DNA of 44,286 bases from Paenibacillus sp. 1_12 (GCF_900114475.1 NZ_FOTE01000031.1:1-44286); one strand, 5' to 3'. Counted from the stretch's first letter, positions 17,890 through 27,189 are shown. The notes: generated by a model not told the origin, from the letters alone. Translations and numbers: made by a program.

Positions 17890-17910
17890 CGACCTTCTAG
17901 GGGAAGGTCG
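17890..17910. terminator. terminator after the arsB operon
   Basis: CGACCTTC-TAGGG-GAAGGTCG, with A-run before and ATCGAAAAAA after, so it can work in both directions; it closes the plus-strand arsB operon. Confidence 0.75.
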
Positions 17911-18035
17911 ATCGAAAAAAGGTTGAATAATGCAATTATGCACACCTCACTATATGAGACTATGGTCTTAAAAGTTTGGGTGTCTAACTAGACGTAAAAA
18001 AGTATGGTTGGCTTCACCGATCCAAGCCATATTTC

Positions 18036-18104
18036 GTAGCAACGTTCCGTCGCCTGGAAGGGTTAACGCCGGAGCAATTCAAGAAAATGTACCAGTGAGT
18101 TGAC
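18036..18104 (+). pseudogene. 3' scrap of an IS transposase gene
   Basis: The frame ends FRRLEGLTPEQFKKMYQ then TGA. LTPEQFxxMY is the usual last motif of many IS3-type OrfB proteins. Nothing upstream continues the gene. Confidence 0.45.
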
Positions 18105-18521
18105 GGACGAAACAACGACGAATAACCCTGAAGGGCTAAAAGCTCTTCAAGGCTATCCGTGGAACAACAAATATTGATGTTATCGCTGGATCGTATCGCT
18201 CGAGGAATGAATGCTCGGCCTTTCAGTTCAGCACACGGTACGCCCGCTCTGTGCTTACGATCGCTTCACGCCCTGCGAAGCGTTGTCCCGATCCTTGACC
18301 TCTCGGTAAAACTGATCGAACAGTTGCTCCGTATCCTTTTCCTTGGCTTTACTTCAGCATAGCTTTAGAAGCATCAACTCCAGTTACAGAATATAACCCC
18401 GTATGAGCTCCAGCCATTGGGCAAGACTTTGCTCGATAAGGTAACTTCCTTGATCGTACCTATCCGCTATTTTTCTGTAATCGGCTTTCTGCATCTGGAC
18501 CACCCCATCCGTTCGGTTAAT
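18105..18521. other. decayed sequence, no gene called
   Basis: 417 bp with no frame, ribosome site or family motif that I can support. The mixed base composition suggests fused scraps of several genes. Confidence 0.35.
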
Positions 18522-18719
18522 TTAGAAGCATGTAACTAAAGCACCGTTGTAATAAACTATGTAGTCTACAAAAGGGAACTTCTTCAAAAAATGATTAGCC
18601 GCACTTGGCGGCCGCGCCGTGGTAATAATAATATGAATTCCAGAATCAAAACATCTTTTAACAGCCTGATAATTCCTAGGAGATATCAATTTATCACTAC
18701 CGAGCAAGGTTCCATCCAA
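18522..18719 (-). pseudogene. Cof-type HAD hydrolase, N-terminal fragment
   Basis: Reads MDGTLLGSDKLISPRNYQAV, then FDSGIHIIITTARPPSAANHFL and YIVYYNGALV. This matches motif I (DxDGTLL) and motif II (TTARP) of HAD-IIB phosphatases such as YidA/Cof, but the first aspartate and motifs III-IV are absent. Its 5' side adjoins the 293-bp duplicated segment at 18726-19018. The fragment at 30640-30815 also starts with LDGTILG next to a repeat copy. Confidence 0.7.
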
Positions 18720-18725
18720 GTCTTA

Positions 18726-19018
18726 TTTGGAAGTGATGTTTTTACATATTTGATATCTCCAACTTCAAACAGACGATATGGTTATGTTTGTTATCCTTCG
18801 AAACAACTCACCTCCGGATCAAGTTCAAATAATAATACTACAAATAATGTCACAAACCGATTCTGCTAAGGTTGTCGGGAATCGGACAATGTTCTTGTCA
18901 CCAATCGGGAATCGGATCAAGTTCTTGTCATCGCAAAATGACAAGAACTTGATCCGATAACTAAAAAAGCCCGCGGTTTACGCGGACTTCATTCGGACAA
19001 TGATCTTGTCAACCGACA
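18726..19018. repeat. 293-bp duplicated segment, copy 1
   Basis: Nearly identical to 24241-24533 at a constant offset of 5515 bp with only scattered substitutions. It includes 147 bp of unique flank followed by repeat R2. The shared flank shows that R2 and R4 arose by duplication of a larger block, not by independent insertion. Confidence 0.85.
18873..19018 (-). repeat. R2: 146-bp dispersed repeat with terminator hairpin
   Basis: Ends TGTCGG and CCGACA. Sites: GGACAATGTTCTTGTC, GGATCAAGTTCTTGTC, inverted GACAAGAACTTGATCC, GGACAATGATCTTGTC. Hairpin CCGCG-TAAAC-CGCGG then GCTTTTTT on the minus strand. Another partial end (TGTCGGATGACAAGAAC ...) follows at 19023-19070. Confidence 0.8.
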
Positions 19019-19208
19019 CAATTGTCGGATGACAAGAACATATATCGTTAAATGACAAGAACTTGTATTGTTTCCCTCCTACATTAGCTGCCTGCTGGAT
19101 GATGTGCTTATTTACGATCAAATCTGCATAAGAGTTCGTTTATATCTCCTCTTCCAGTTTACATATGGTATGATGGAAAATGAAAATATTAGGCTGAGGT
19201 GAAAAAAG

Positions 19209-19952
19209 ATGAGTTTAAAACTTGCTAATTTAGAACGGATTTATGTGGGGAAAACGAAAGATGTTTATGCTTATGACGAGAAGTCCATCGTGCTTCACTC
19301 AAAAGATAGTGTAACGGGTTGGAAGGTTCAGAATCCTGACGGCACAGTTACTGTGGTTGAAGACCCGGGTGCCAACGAAGTCATTGGCGAAGTGGCGGGA
19401 ATTGGTCTGAAGAACATCATTTCCAGCGTTCACTATTTTAATATGTTTGAGGCCGCAGGACTGTCGACGGCATTCTTAGATGCTGACCTTACAGAGAAAA
19501 ATATTCTGCTCAAAAAAGCTGAGAAAGTCGGACACGGATTGGAATGCATCGTCCGCTTCAAAGCCATGGGTAGTATTCTGCGGACCTATCCTGACTATGT
19601 CAAAGAAGGTCAGGAGCTTACCGATTTCTTTGAAGTAACTACCAAACACGATGCTGCTGGAGATCCACGAATTTCAAAAGAATTCTTGACCAACCCAGAC
19701 TTTGGACCGGCCATGACTTCAAATCAATACGATGATACCAAAGCCCTCTGTCTGAAAGCCGCCGGTATCATCAAAGACGACCTTGCCAAGCACGACCTTG
19801 ACTTGATAGACATCAAATTCGAAATCGGGATGGTTGATGATCAAATCATTCTTATCGACGAAATCTCCGCCGGTATCATGCGCGTCTTCAAAAACGGCAA
19901 ACAATTCTCAGAAGAAGAACTAGCAGACTTTTTCGTCTCACAAAGCGCTTAA
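19209..19952 (+). CDS. PurC (SAICAR synthetase) family protein
   Basis: 247 aa, usual length for PurC, which ligates aspartate to CAIR in purine synthesis. Family features: N-terminal YVGKTKDVYAYDE (the G-K-x-K-D-x-Y loop), CIVRFKAMGSILRTYPD (the R-N-x-x-x-GS position) and the C-terminal metal/nucleotide region DLIDIKFEIG ... IILIDEISAGIMRVF. Several PurC residues differ (SAGIMR in place of SPD-x-x-R), so it is a divergent paralogue and its substrate may differ. GAGGTG precedes the ATG. It stands alone, without other pur genes. Confidence 0.8.
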   Translation: MSLKLANLERIYVGKTKDVYAYDEKSIVLHSKDSVTGWKVQNPDGTVTVVEDPGANEVIGEVAGIGLKNIISSVHYFNMFEAAGLSTAFLDADLTEKNILLKKAEKVGHGLECIVRFKAMGSILRTYPDYVKEGQELTDFFEVTTKHDAAGDPRISKEFLTNPDFGPAMTSNQYDDTKALCLKAAGIIKDDLAKHDLDLIDIKFEIGMVDDQIILIDEISAGIMRVFKNGKQFSEEELADFFVSQSA

Positions 19953-19956
19953 ATTC

Positions 19957-19990
19957 AAAAACAGCCTGACATGATTGTGCAGGCTGTTTT
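19957..19990 (+). terminator. terminator of the PurC-family gene
   Basis: AAAACAGCCTG and CAGGCTGTTTT arms with a 12-nt loop, followed by GATTTT; directly after the TAA. Confidence 0.8.
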
Positions 19991-20221
19991 GATTTTCGAG
20001 TTCTATTCGGAAGCTTCAAGGTGCGACTTCAAAGTATCCCTTAGTTTTTTAAATTTGGCAAAAAAGCAACTCAAATGTCTAATCGACAGAAGAAGCTTTG
20101 CCGCGATGCCCGCGGCGGTGCCAGGCGCCAACGGCGATCGAGGCGGCTCTGAGCTATAGCCGGCCGAACGCATCTGTGGCAGGCTCACGAATAATCTTCT
20201 AAATGAGTGAGTGAGAAACCT

Positions 20222-20373
20222 TGTCATCCACGGCAAACAATATAAATTCTTGTCCCTTTTCGGCTAACGATATAAGTTCTAGTCAGTGACTTTGGACAAG
20301 AACTTATATCATTTAAACAAAAAACGCCGCAACTATGCCGCGTTCATTCGATATATGTTCTTGTCATCCTACA
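20222..20373 (-). repeat. R3: divergent copy of the dispersed repeat
   Basis: Sites ATATAAATTCTTGTC, GATATAAGTTCTAGTC, inverted GACAAGAACTTATATC, GATATATGTTCTTGTC; hairpin CGCGGCA-TAGT-TGCGGCG then TTTTTT on the minus strand; ends CCTACA. The variable half of every site is now ATATAA/TTATAT, unlike R1, R2 or R4. The terminal TGTAGG (minus strand) supplies the stop codon of the small gene at 20369-20563. Confidence 0.7.
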
Positions 20374-20563
20374 TTTTCCTTTTGACATAAAATACAAAAT
20401 AAACTATTAGCAATATTGACCCCAAAATCAGTAGCGGAAAACCAAGAACTACTTGATTAGCAAACTGTTCAAATCCTTCGCCTTCCTTTAAACAAAAGTA
20501 GAAACCTAGTAAAAAACTAATAATTGCAGACATGAGCAGAACAAGCAACTCTAGTCCCCCCAT
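20369..20563 (-). CDS. small two-helix membrane protein
   Basis: 64 aa, family not recognised. Two hydrophobic helices are predicted (LELLVLLMSAIISFLLGFYF and VVLGFPLLILGSILLIVYF) joined by an acidic loop (KEGEGFEQF), with a basic end (YVKRKM). No good ribosome site precedes the ATG. Its TAG stop lies inside the terminal hexamer of repeat R3, so the native end may have been longer. Confidence 0.4.
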   Translation of the reverse strand: MGGLELLVLLMSAIISFLLGFYFCLKEGEGFEQFANQVVLGFPLLILGSILLIVYFVFYVKRKM

Positions 20564-20762
20564 TTAAATGACTTTGAGTATATTTTATCCTGAATGTACG
20601 CAATGAAATAGTACTATTTTACACTAGTTCCACTTAACTCCTTTTACGTTACCTACCTCTTAGCTTAATGCCTAGCAGTACATCTGTATCAAATGCTATA
20701 TTTTGTGAAGTAGTTCTGATGGAGCTATCGTTTTCTGTTTCTTAAAGAAGGTGCGAGCCACT

Positions 20763-21764
20763 TTAAGCAATATTATTATAAATTTCATCTTCCATTTCAT
20801 AATCAAAACGTTTCAAATCGATCTTCTCAGGCTTATTTTTACGTTCCCAAGCTATAGTTTTTTTCAAGCCTTCCCAAAATGGAACTATTTCTTTAAAATC
20901 AAGATCCGTTCTAATTCTTGATGAGTCCATAATAAGATGTTGTTTCGTATTTAAGAGATTAAATCCAATTTGGTCAGGTAACGTGGGAACAGTAATTTCT
21001 TTTCCGTTCCAACCTGCCCCTTTACCAATCGCCTTTATCCAATCAGCCCTTGGTAAAGTTTCTATTTCACCGATATTATAAATTTTCCCTGATGCACGGT
21101 CTTTTGTAATAGCTGCTACGATCCCAGAGGCGACATTCTCAACATATGCATGTGTCCACCTGAATTGAGCAAAATCTTCACTCAATAAAATAAAATCTCT
21201 ATTATCATCCATTCGTTTTAAAAATTCAAAAGTTCGGTGCTGATTATCTCCCGGACCATACACAGCCGGTAAACGAAGAATAGTTCCGGGCAAGTCATCG
21301 TCGCCCATTATAATTTGTTCGACTAATATTTTGTCATATTCCATGTTTCCACTATTTCTATATGGAAATAACTTTTCTCTTAAATTTGGATCTTCTGTAA
21401 GCGGTAAGGGCTCAAGAGGATGGGTTTCGTTTCTGATCATTAGATCGTAAGCACGGTAAACATCCCCGCTGCTAATTGCCACAATCCTTTTAGCTATACC
21501 TTTAAAAGTCCTCATAACTACATCAGCATGTGATCGTTTAGAAGGAATCATATCAAGTACAACATCAGGTAAATAATGTTTAAATTCATCTTTATAATTA
21601 ATTAATTGTTCTCTATCTCCAATTATGTGCCTTACTTTTCCCGATAAATCATAACTAGTTGTTTGACCACGATGAAATAAGACCACTTCATGACCTAACT
21701 CAAGTAATTGGCTAACAACAAAAGGACCAATAAATCTGGTACCTCCAATTATTATGATCTTCAT
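20763..21764 (-). CDS. NAD-dependent epimerase/dehydratase family protein
   Basis: 333 aa counted from the ATG at 21764, which has GAAGGG nine bases upstream; the ATG at 21773 directly abuts that site. Extended SDR Rossmann fold: IIIGGTRFIGPFVVSQLL (G-x-x-x-x-G-x-x form), then VVLFHRGQTT and the acidic IIGDRE. The YxxxK catalytic motif is only loosely present (MEYDKILVEQ), as in atypical SDRs. Later blocks: LRLPAVYGPGDNQHRTFEFL, RWTHAYVENVASGIVAAI, YNIGE. Probably a sugar-nucleotide or related dehydrogenase; substrate not known. It stands alone. Confidence 0.85.
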   Translation of the reverse strand: MKIIIIGGTRFIGPFVVSQLLELGHEVVLFHRGQTTSYDLSGKVRHIIGDREQLINYKDEFKHYLPDVVLDMIPSKRSHADVVMRTFKGIAKRIVAISSGDVYRAYDLMIRNETHPLEPLPLTEDPNLREKLFPYRNSGNMEYDKILVEQIIMGDDDLPGTILRLPAVYGPGDNQHRTFEFLKRMDDNRDFILLSEDFAQFRWTHAYVENVASGIVAAITKDRASGKIYNIGEIETLPRADWIKAIGKGAGWNGKEITVPTLPDQIGFNLLNTKQHLIMDSSRIRTDLDFKEIVPFWEGLKKTIAWERKNKPEKIDLKRFDYEMEDEIYNNIA

Positions 21765-22030
21765 TGTTATCATCCCTTCGATTTCACAAATCTAGGTGAA
21801 TCATACTAAATTATAACATACCGAGTAAAATTGAGATGTAAATTGAACCCCTCCTTGTTCTTCAACAATTCTGCCTGGCAGCTCAACACCCAACAGGACA
21901 TCTGTACAAAAACTTTTATTTTGGAAGATATCCTTAGACAGAAAGAGATCCACATGACCTGGAGCGGACACGCAGCGGGGTTTGGGGATCAAAAAAAGCC
22001 AGCAGCGTGTGAGCTACTGACTTTGAAATC
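21765..22030. other. intergenic stretch, no gene called
   Basis: No supportable gene. TGCCTGGCAGCTCAAC near 21870 is a loose relative of the TTGAACT/GTTAG motif family, and AACAGGACATCTGTAC follows as at 20680 (AGTACATCTGTATC). Confidence 0.3.
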
Positions 22031-22207
22031 TTATTTGCTTGGGCAATTTTTATTAGGGCATTGAACCTCGGTGTCATAGCTAATTCGATTCGTAGCCGAC
22101 CAATCGCTTTCCTGCTCTATTTCGTAATCGATAATAAATCCCTGTTCACATTTACAAGGTTGCTTAGACACTTGACTTCTTCCAATTACTTTCCAACCAT
22201 GTCCCAT
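22031..22207 (-). CDS. small cysteine-rich hypothetical protein
   Basis: 58 aa from the ATG at 22207, eight bases after AAAGGTGG. It starts MGHGWKVIGRSQVSKQPC and has CKCEQGF at about 18-24 and CPNKNC near the C-terminus (about 51-56). These could form a four-cysteine zinc ribbon. A longer frame to 22354 is open but has no ribosome site. Family not recognised. Confidence 0.45.
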   Translation of the reverse strand: MGHGWKVIGRSQVSKQPCKCEQGFIIDYEIEQESDWSATNRISYDTEVQCPNKNCPSK

Positions 22208-22570
22208 CACACATACCACCTTTTTAAATGACATCAGGAGAAGCGATTTTGTCACACGGAAAAAACTGTAGCTCCGTTCGTAATATGTATCGGCAAAATA
22301 TAATTGGAATTTAAAACAAGTCCAAGGTAAATCGCGGGGGTACATATGTATCAAACATCTTAATTTTGTGAGGATGTTACCTGCGGTGTCTACAAAAAAC
22401 GCGATAACGCATCAAACAAACAGAAAGGCCCTATTTACCACTTCCCCCTTTCTTGCGAAGTTAGAAGCTACTGGGAGATTAATGCAATACATATATTATG
22501 AGGAAATGTTACAATCCAAGTGGAACAGTGCCCTTATGCACTAATTAAACTCAGATTGGAGTAAGTTTCT
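22208..22570. other. intergenic stretch, no gene called
   Basis: AT-rich, no supported gene. It probably contains the promoter of the HNH-like gene, whose ribosome site TTGGAG is at about 22555. Confidence 0.35.
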
Positions 22571-23305
22571 ATGAAAAAATGTATGTATTGCTTAGAGGGA
22601 AAACTGGGTCTTACAAAGGAACATATCATTCCGTCCGGTTTATTAGAGATGTATCCCGAACAGGACGTCACATATACTTCAACAGTCGAAAAAAAAGTTC
22701 AAAGCTATAAAGACAACCAAGGGCATTCAATAAAAGACGTTTGTGAGACTTGTAATAATAACCTTTTAGGACCACTAGATACCTACGGAAACAATTGGAT
22801 ACGTAATTATTTTTTGGAGAAGTATGCAGGAGATCCGACGAAAACAGTAAATTATGATTTCCATATGCTGCAACGTTGGTTAATAAAAATCACCTATAAT
22901 GTTGCTCGTTCCTCTGGCCTTAATTGCGAATGGTTTCATGATGAGCTTGGCTATATACTTCATAACATTCAGGATCAGTTGCCGCCTGTATCAATATTTG
23001 GTGGTTTGCACGTCGATATGACAGCATTTGGAGAAGATAAAGCCTTACTACTTAGCCCAATTAGTTCATATAGACCGTTATACGTTTATCATTCACCTAG
23101 AATTTTGGAAAATGGAATATCCTTTTGTATGAAACGCAGGTTTCCGCTTGATAAAGATAAGATGAAGATCAAAAGAGCAGAGCATGTGTTAACTATAAGA
23201 TTTGGTTCAGCTATGTTTTTGGTTATTCTATGGAATAAGGAAATATTCTCGTCCGCGGTAGATAAGTTCAATGCTATTTTCGAAGCTAAGTTTCCATATA
23301 GATAA
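22571..23305 (+). CDS. HNH-like zinc-finger protein
   Basis: 244 aa. The N-terminal 65 residues form a CxxC-H-CxxC-N layout: C4-x2-C7, EHIIPSGL with H18, and C58-x2-C61 followed by NNN. This is the pattern of HNH/beta-beta-alpha-metal endonucleases such as those with the HNH_5 module, where EHxxP-x-x-L and CxxCNxx-x-L flank the active site. The rest (about 100-244) matches no domain I know. Such proteins occur as lone defence-type genes in accessory regions, but no partner gene is next to this one. TTGGAG precedes the ATG. Nuclease activity is inferred. Confidence 0.6.
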   Translation: MKKCMYCLEGKLGLTKEHIIPSGLLEMYPEQDVTYTSTVEKKVQSYKDNQGHSIKDVCETCNNNLLGPLDTYGNNWIRNYFLEKYAGDPTKTVNYDFHMLQRWLIKITYNVARSSGLNCEWFHDELGYILHNIQDQLPPVSIFGGLHVDMTAFGEDKALLLSPISSYRPLYVYHSPRILENGISFCMKRRFPLDKDKMKIKRAEHVLTIRFGSAMFLVILWNKEIFSSAVDKFNAIFEAKFPYR

Positions 23306-23639
23306 TTTAAACCCGATCAAACGGAAATTGCTTTACAACGAGTTACGGATAGTATGAACTGTTTCCAGCCTGGAATTATACAAAGTAAGAAAGCAATGGA
23401 AGAAGCAGACGAAGGAATTCGACAAACTTCTTGTTTTAAGCTTCTGGATTAATTCTATTCTCTAAGCACATATAATTCCCTCTTTTATCCTTTAAAGGAA
23501 TCATCTTGTCATTGAACTAACAATTTGCCCGTTAGGTGAGCCAAAAAGACTGCCGATTGTGCCGTCAGCCTTGTCAGTGTTTTATCCAACTATATGTATC
23601 CGTTACTTCAATGGAACTGAATAAAAACCAAAGTTGAAT
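23306..23639. other. intergenic stretch with gene scraps
   Basis: No supported gene. TTGAACTAACAATTTGCC then CGTTAG (23514-23540) belongs to the short dispersed motif family. Confidence 0.35.
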
Positions 23640-24025
23640 TTATATCGTATTTACGGTTCCTGATATACCATCTAATGCGTTTTCATACAACTCATACACC
23701 ATACTCCATTCAGCAGTCTTATCATTTACATGGAAAATGTCGTACTGGTAAGTAGGAATGAAACCCAAATTTTTATAGATTTTTGGGTTTCCACAAAGAA
23801 AAACTGCACGATACCCCACGTCTCATACAATACGACCTGCCCAACCAGTTTTCCATCCTCATTTTCAGCAACTAATGAAAGCTCCGGTACGAAGGTATCC
23901 TTTTTTCGTACCTCATTCAAATAGTCTGGTTCCGTTCCATCTGCATGAGAAGAGGTCGCAAATGATGCCCTTAAAAGTTGGTACACTTCTTCGTAATCTG
24001 AAGGCTTTTCCTGACGTATTTTCAC
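23640..24025 (-). pseudogene. GNAT N-acetyltransferase with internal deletion
   Basis: The N-terminal part from a GTG start (MKIRQEKPSDYEEVYQLL ... VAENEDGKLVGQVVLYET) and the C-terminal part (FLCGNPKIYKNLGFIPTYQY ... NDKTAEWSMVYEL, stop at 23640) belong to a YhbS-like acetyltransferase. Between them about 50 residues are missing, including the acetyl-CoA pyrophosphate loop (motif A), and the frame shifts at the join near 23800. AGGAAG precedes the start. It cannot bind acetyl-CoA in the normal way. Confidence 0.8.
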
Positions 24026-24131
24026 AAAATCACTTCCTGTTCAAAATTCATCTCACACAACCACGCGACTGAATTCCTTAATTTTTAATCTTAACCAAAT
24101 TATAACAGATGCCGAATGAATTTGGCAGAAA

Positions 24132-24164
24132 ATACAACTATAAATTGAACTATACTGCCAGTTA
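24132..24164. repeat. dispersed TTGAACT/GTTAG motif, copy c
   Basis: TTGAACTATACTGCC then AGTTAGCACAACG, closely matching the copy at 1596-1632. Confidence 0.4.
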
Positions 24165-24240
24165 GCACAACGCGGCCGCCGCGTGTAGGGTGATTAAGGT
24201 GTGATACCCAATTTCACATATATTACTAGTGATAACTCCT

Positions 24241-24533
24241 TTTGAAAGTGATATTTTTACGTATTTGATATCTCCAGCTTCAAACAGACGATATGGTTAT
24301 GTTTGTTATCCTTCGAAACAACTCACCTCTGGATCAAGTTCAAATAATAATACTACAAATAGTGTCACAAACCGATTCTGCTAAGGTTGTCGGGAATCGG
24401 ACAATGTTCTTGTCACCAATCGGGAATCGGATCAAGTTCTTGTCATCGCCAATTGACAAGAACTTGATCCGATAACTAAAAAAGCCCACGGTTTCCGTGG
24501 ACTTCATTCGGACAATGTTCTTGTCACCCGACA
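24241..24533. repeat. 293-bp duplicated segment, copy 2
   Basis: Partner of 18726-19018. The outer part (24241-24387) has no role that I can assign; the inner part is repeat R4. Confidence 0.85.
24388..24533 (-). repeat. R4: 146-bp dispersed repeat with compensatory hairpin change
   Basis: Same layout and length as R2, ends TGTCGG and CCGACA. The hairpin is CCACG-GAAAC-CGTGG in place of CCGCG-TAAAC-CGCGG: a G-C pair has become A-T with both strands changed, so the stem is maintained. It adjoins the truncated SDR gene. Confidence 0.8.
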
Positions 24534-24546
24534 GATGTCCAGCAGT

Positions 24547-25023
24547 CTAACGACAAGAAAATTCCCATAAAACGATCGTTGGGAGCATTGCGCCCGATAC
24601 GGACGTCGAGAAGTTAATGATTGTCCCGCCTTGCGCTATATGCTTCATCGCTTGTTGGCAAGCAAAATAAGTCCCTTTAACGTTGAGCGTGAAATGTCGA
24701 TCGAAAATCTCCTCCGACACGTCCGCGATCACATTGTTTTCCATAATCCCAGCATTATTGATCAGTATGTCCACACGCCCGAATCGCTCTAGCGTTTCTG
24801 AGAACAACGCTTCGACTTCGCTCACCTTGCTCACATCGGCTTGGATTGCCGCCGCTTGGCCGCCAAATTGCTCAATCGTCATTACAACCTCGTCCGCTTT
24901 GCCCCGGCTTGAGGAATAATTGACCGCCACCTTCGCTCCGGATCGTGCTAATTGGATGGCCACTTGCCGACCGATGCCTCGCGACGCCCCGGTGACGATC
25001 GCGACTTTTCCATTCAAACTCAT
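24547..25023 (-). pseudogene. SDR-family oxidoreductase, C-terminal third missing
   Basis: A FabG-like short-chain dehydrogenase: TGASRGIGRQVA (cofactor loop, 12-23), NYSSS (NADP preference), ADVSK, NNAGIMENN (about 90-98), INFSTSVSGAMLP (catalytic Ser). It ends at LPT followed by nine foreign residues (IVLWEFSCR) beside repeat R4, so the YxxxK active site is lost. The missing part of a close paralogue is at 30483-30645. It is divergent from the AraC-type gene at 25197, a common regulator/target pair. Confidence 0.85.
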
Positions 25024-25196
25024 TTCCTTCCCTCCCCTTTAACATGTTCTGGACCTATCGATCATTCGCCTTGCAAATTCATTATAGTAAGTATTAGTAT
25101 GGTGCCGTTAGACCATTACTATCCGATCCTTGCCTAATTCTCTTCCTTCACCAAATATAAAAGTAAAAATCATCCATCTTGGAAAGGCTGGCCGAC

Positions 25197-25951
25197 ATGG
25201 ACACAATGGACGAATCGCATCGCATGGAACAAGCGTTGCAGCAATTGGCACTTCTAATACGTCGACATGCCCCTGATAGCGACGGCCATTCCTTCTTTGT
25301 CGCTGATGCTGCCACTCATTTGTCGGAACCGTTGGAATCCGTCTACAAACCATCCATTTGCGGCGTGGCGCAGGGCATTAAGATGGCCACGCTGGCTGAT
25401 GAAACCTACCGATACGATCCTTCGACTTACTTGGTCACTTCCGTCGAATTGCGATCATGGGCAGAATTGTCGAGGCTTCACCCGAGATTCCCTATTTAAG
25501 TTTGAAACTGAGCTTCGACGCCGCCGTCATCCTGGAGATCGTTGAAAAAACGAATCGGCCGGCTTCCGTCCCCGTGGAATCCGGCCGAGGTATAACCGTG
25601 AACCAAACGTCTCCAGTGTTACTCGAAGTCATCGTTCGGCTCATGCAACTGCTCGGCACGCCTGAAGACATTTCAGTTCTGGCGCCGCTTATCATCCGCG
25701 AAGTTCTGTATCGGATGCTTCAGGGCGAACAAGGTGCGCTCCTTTATCAATTTGCGATCAGCGGCAGCCATGCCTACAACATCACTCAAACAAATCGGTT
25801 GATCAATCGGCAATATGACCGCCCGCTGGCGATCGGGCACCTCACAAAGTCCGTGAATTTGAGCATATCGGCACTTCATAAGCATTTCAAGCGCGTCACG
25901 GAGATGAGTTCATTTGAAAAAATCGCAACAATTATTTTGCGATGTTTTTAG
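25197..25951 (+). pseudogene. AraC-family regulator, frameshifted and truncated
   Basis: The N-terminal AraC_N domain starts MDTMDESHRMEQALQQLA and covers SICGVAQGIKMATLADETYRYDP. A single missing base near 25456 breaks VELP-IMGRIVEAS. The second frame continues with SPVLLEVIVRLMQLLGTPED, REVLYRMLQGEQG and the first HTH helix (SISALHKHFKRVTEMS). It then reads FEKIATIILRCF and stops, so the second HTH is missing. The divergent SDR gene would be its expected target. Confidence 0.85.
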
Positions 25952-25980
25952 GATATTCGGATTTTATGGTGGAAAACGGC

Positions 25981-27189
25981 TTATAATTTGCTCTTCTCTA
26001 GCAGAGTGGTTACTTCCGCTTCACGAGTAAAATCAATTTTCTGCCTCCGATGATGGAAAAAGTAATAAATGATAAGAGTAAATAACATGATTAGTCCACC
26101 GATCAGGTACATCATGTGATAGCTTGTCATTGCTGCAAGAATACCGAGTAAATAGGAACCTATTCCATATCCTGAGTCAAAAAACACTAAAAACGTACTC
26201 ATAGCAACTCCTCTACGATGACTGGGTGAAGCTTTAACCGCAATGGTCATAAAGGTAGGGAAAATAGCACCATATCCGAGTCCAATAATTCCTGCCGTAA
26301 TAAGAAATACAGATGCTGAATAAGATTGGCTTAACCAGATCATTCCGAAAATGAATAAGATCATACCTGGATAAGCAAGGACATGCTCTCCTTTTCGATC
26401 GAATAATCGCCCGGTAAAAGGTCGAGTTAGGAGGATCATTAATGCCAAAACGACAAAGAAGTAGCTTGCAATACTCTCCAGCCCAAGCGTTTTGGCATAT
26501 ACTGAGATAAATGTAGATAAGGCACCATAAGAAAACGCAAGAAAAAAACCAACTACGGAAATAGGCATCGCCAGCGTCTCAAAGTAACGTCGAAACCCTT
26601 TGACAAATACCTTTGATGTTGCGTTCACGTGACTCGGGAGCCTTGTAATAAACCCACACAATAAAGACAGCAGAGAAAAAACAGCAACCGCTATGAACAT
26701 AACACCATAGTTAATTTGCGTTGTTATCCATAAGCCTACAAAAGGCCCAATTACCATCGCGAGACTCATAAACAAACTAAAATACCCAACTCCTTCTCCT
26801 TTCCGATGTTCAGGGATAATGTCCAAAACAATGGCTGAAGTGGATGTAGTCACCATCCCAAAAGCAAAACCATGAATAAACCGCAATACGAGAAGGGTCG
26901 AATAGTTGTCAATCCATGTATACGACAAACTACATAACGTAGAAATAATTAAAGTAATTATTAAAAGTTTTCGTTTGCTTATCTCGTTTAACCACTTTCC
27001 GGTTAAAGGTCTTGAAATGACCGCAGTAATAATAAAAAGCGTGATAACAAGTCCGATGCCTTCCCTACTCCCATGCAGCTCATCGAGTACAAATTGTGGC
27101 AAGGTAACGGCTAACATATAAAAGGTCAAGAAGATAAAAAAATGACTTAAACTGATCGTTACAAAATCCCGACTCCATAATCTGCCCAC
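25981..27189 (-). CDS. MFS transporter
   Basis: 402 aa with 12 predicted membrane helices. The loop 2-3 motif A region reads RPLTGKWLNEISKRKLL and is repeated in the second half as RPFTGRLFDRKGEHVLA. LRFIHGFAFGMVTTSTSAIV in helix 4 resembles YfkF/YfcJ-type drug or small-molecule exporters of Bacilli. The C-terminus is soluble (TREAEVTTLLEKSKL). No operon partner. A decayed ArsR-type gene lies divergent upstream at 27621, a frequent arrangement for inducible efflux pumps. Substrate unknown. Confidence 0.88.
   Translation of the reverse strand: MGRLWSRDFVTISLSHFFIFLTFYMLAVTLPQFVLDELHGSREGIGLVITLFIITAVISRPLTGKWLNEISKRKLLIITLIISTLCSLSYTWIDNYSTLLVLRFIHGFAFGMVTTSTSAIVLDIIPEHRKGEGVGYFSLFMSLAMVIGPFVGLWITTQINYGVMFIAVAVFSLLSLLCGFITRLPSHVNATSKVFVKGFRRYFETLAMPISVVGFFLAFSYGALSTFISVYAKTLGLESIASYFFVVLALMILLTRPFTGRLFDRKGEHVLAYPGMILFIFGMIWLSQSYSASVFLITAGIIGLGYGAIFPTFMTIAVKASPSHRRGVAMSTFLVFFDSGYGIGSYLLGILAAMTSYHMMYLIGGLIMLFTLIIYYFFHHRRQKIDFTREAEVTTLLEKSKL

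Noticed and set aside
18778-18960. Small proteins ending GNRTMFLS ... GNRIKFLSS at both 18778 and 24293
   Set aside because: The residues are translations of the R2 and R4 repeat sites; the duplication of the DNA explains the similarity.
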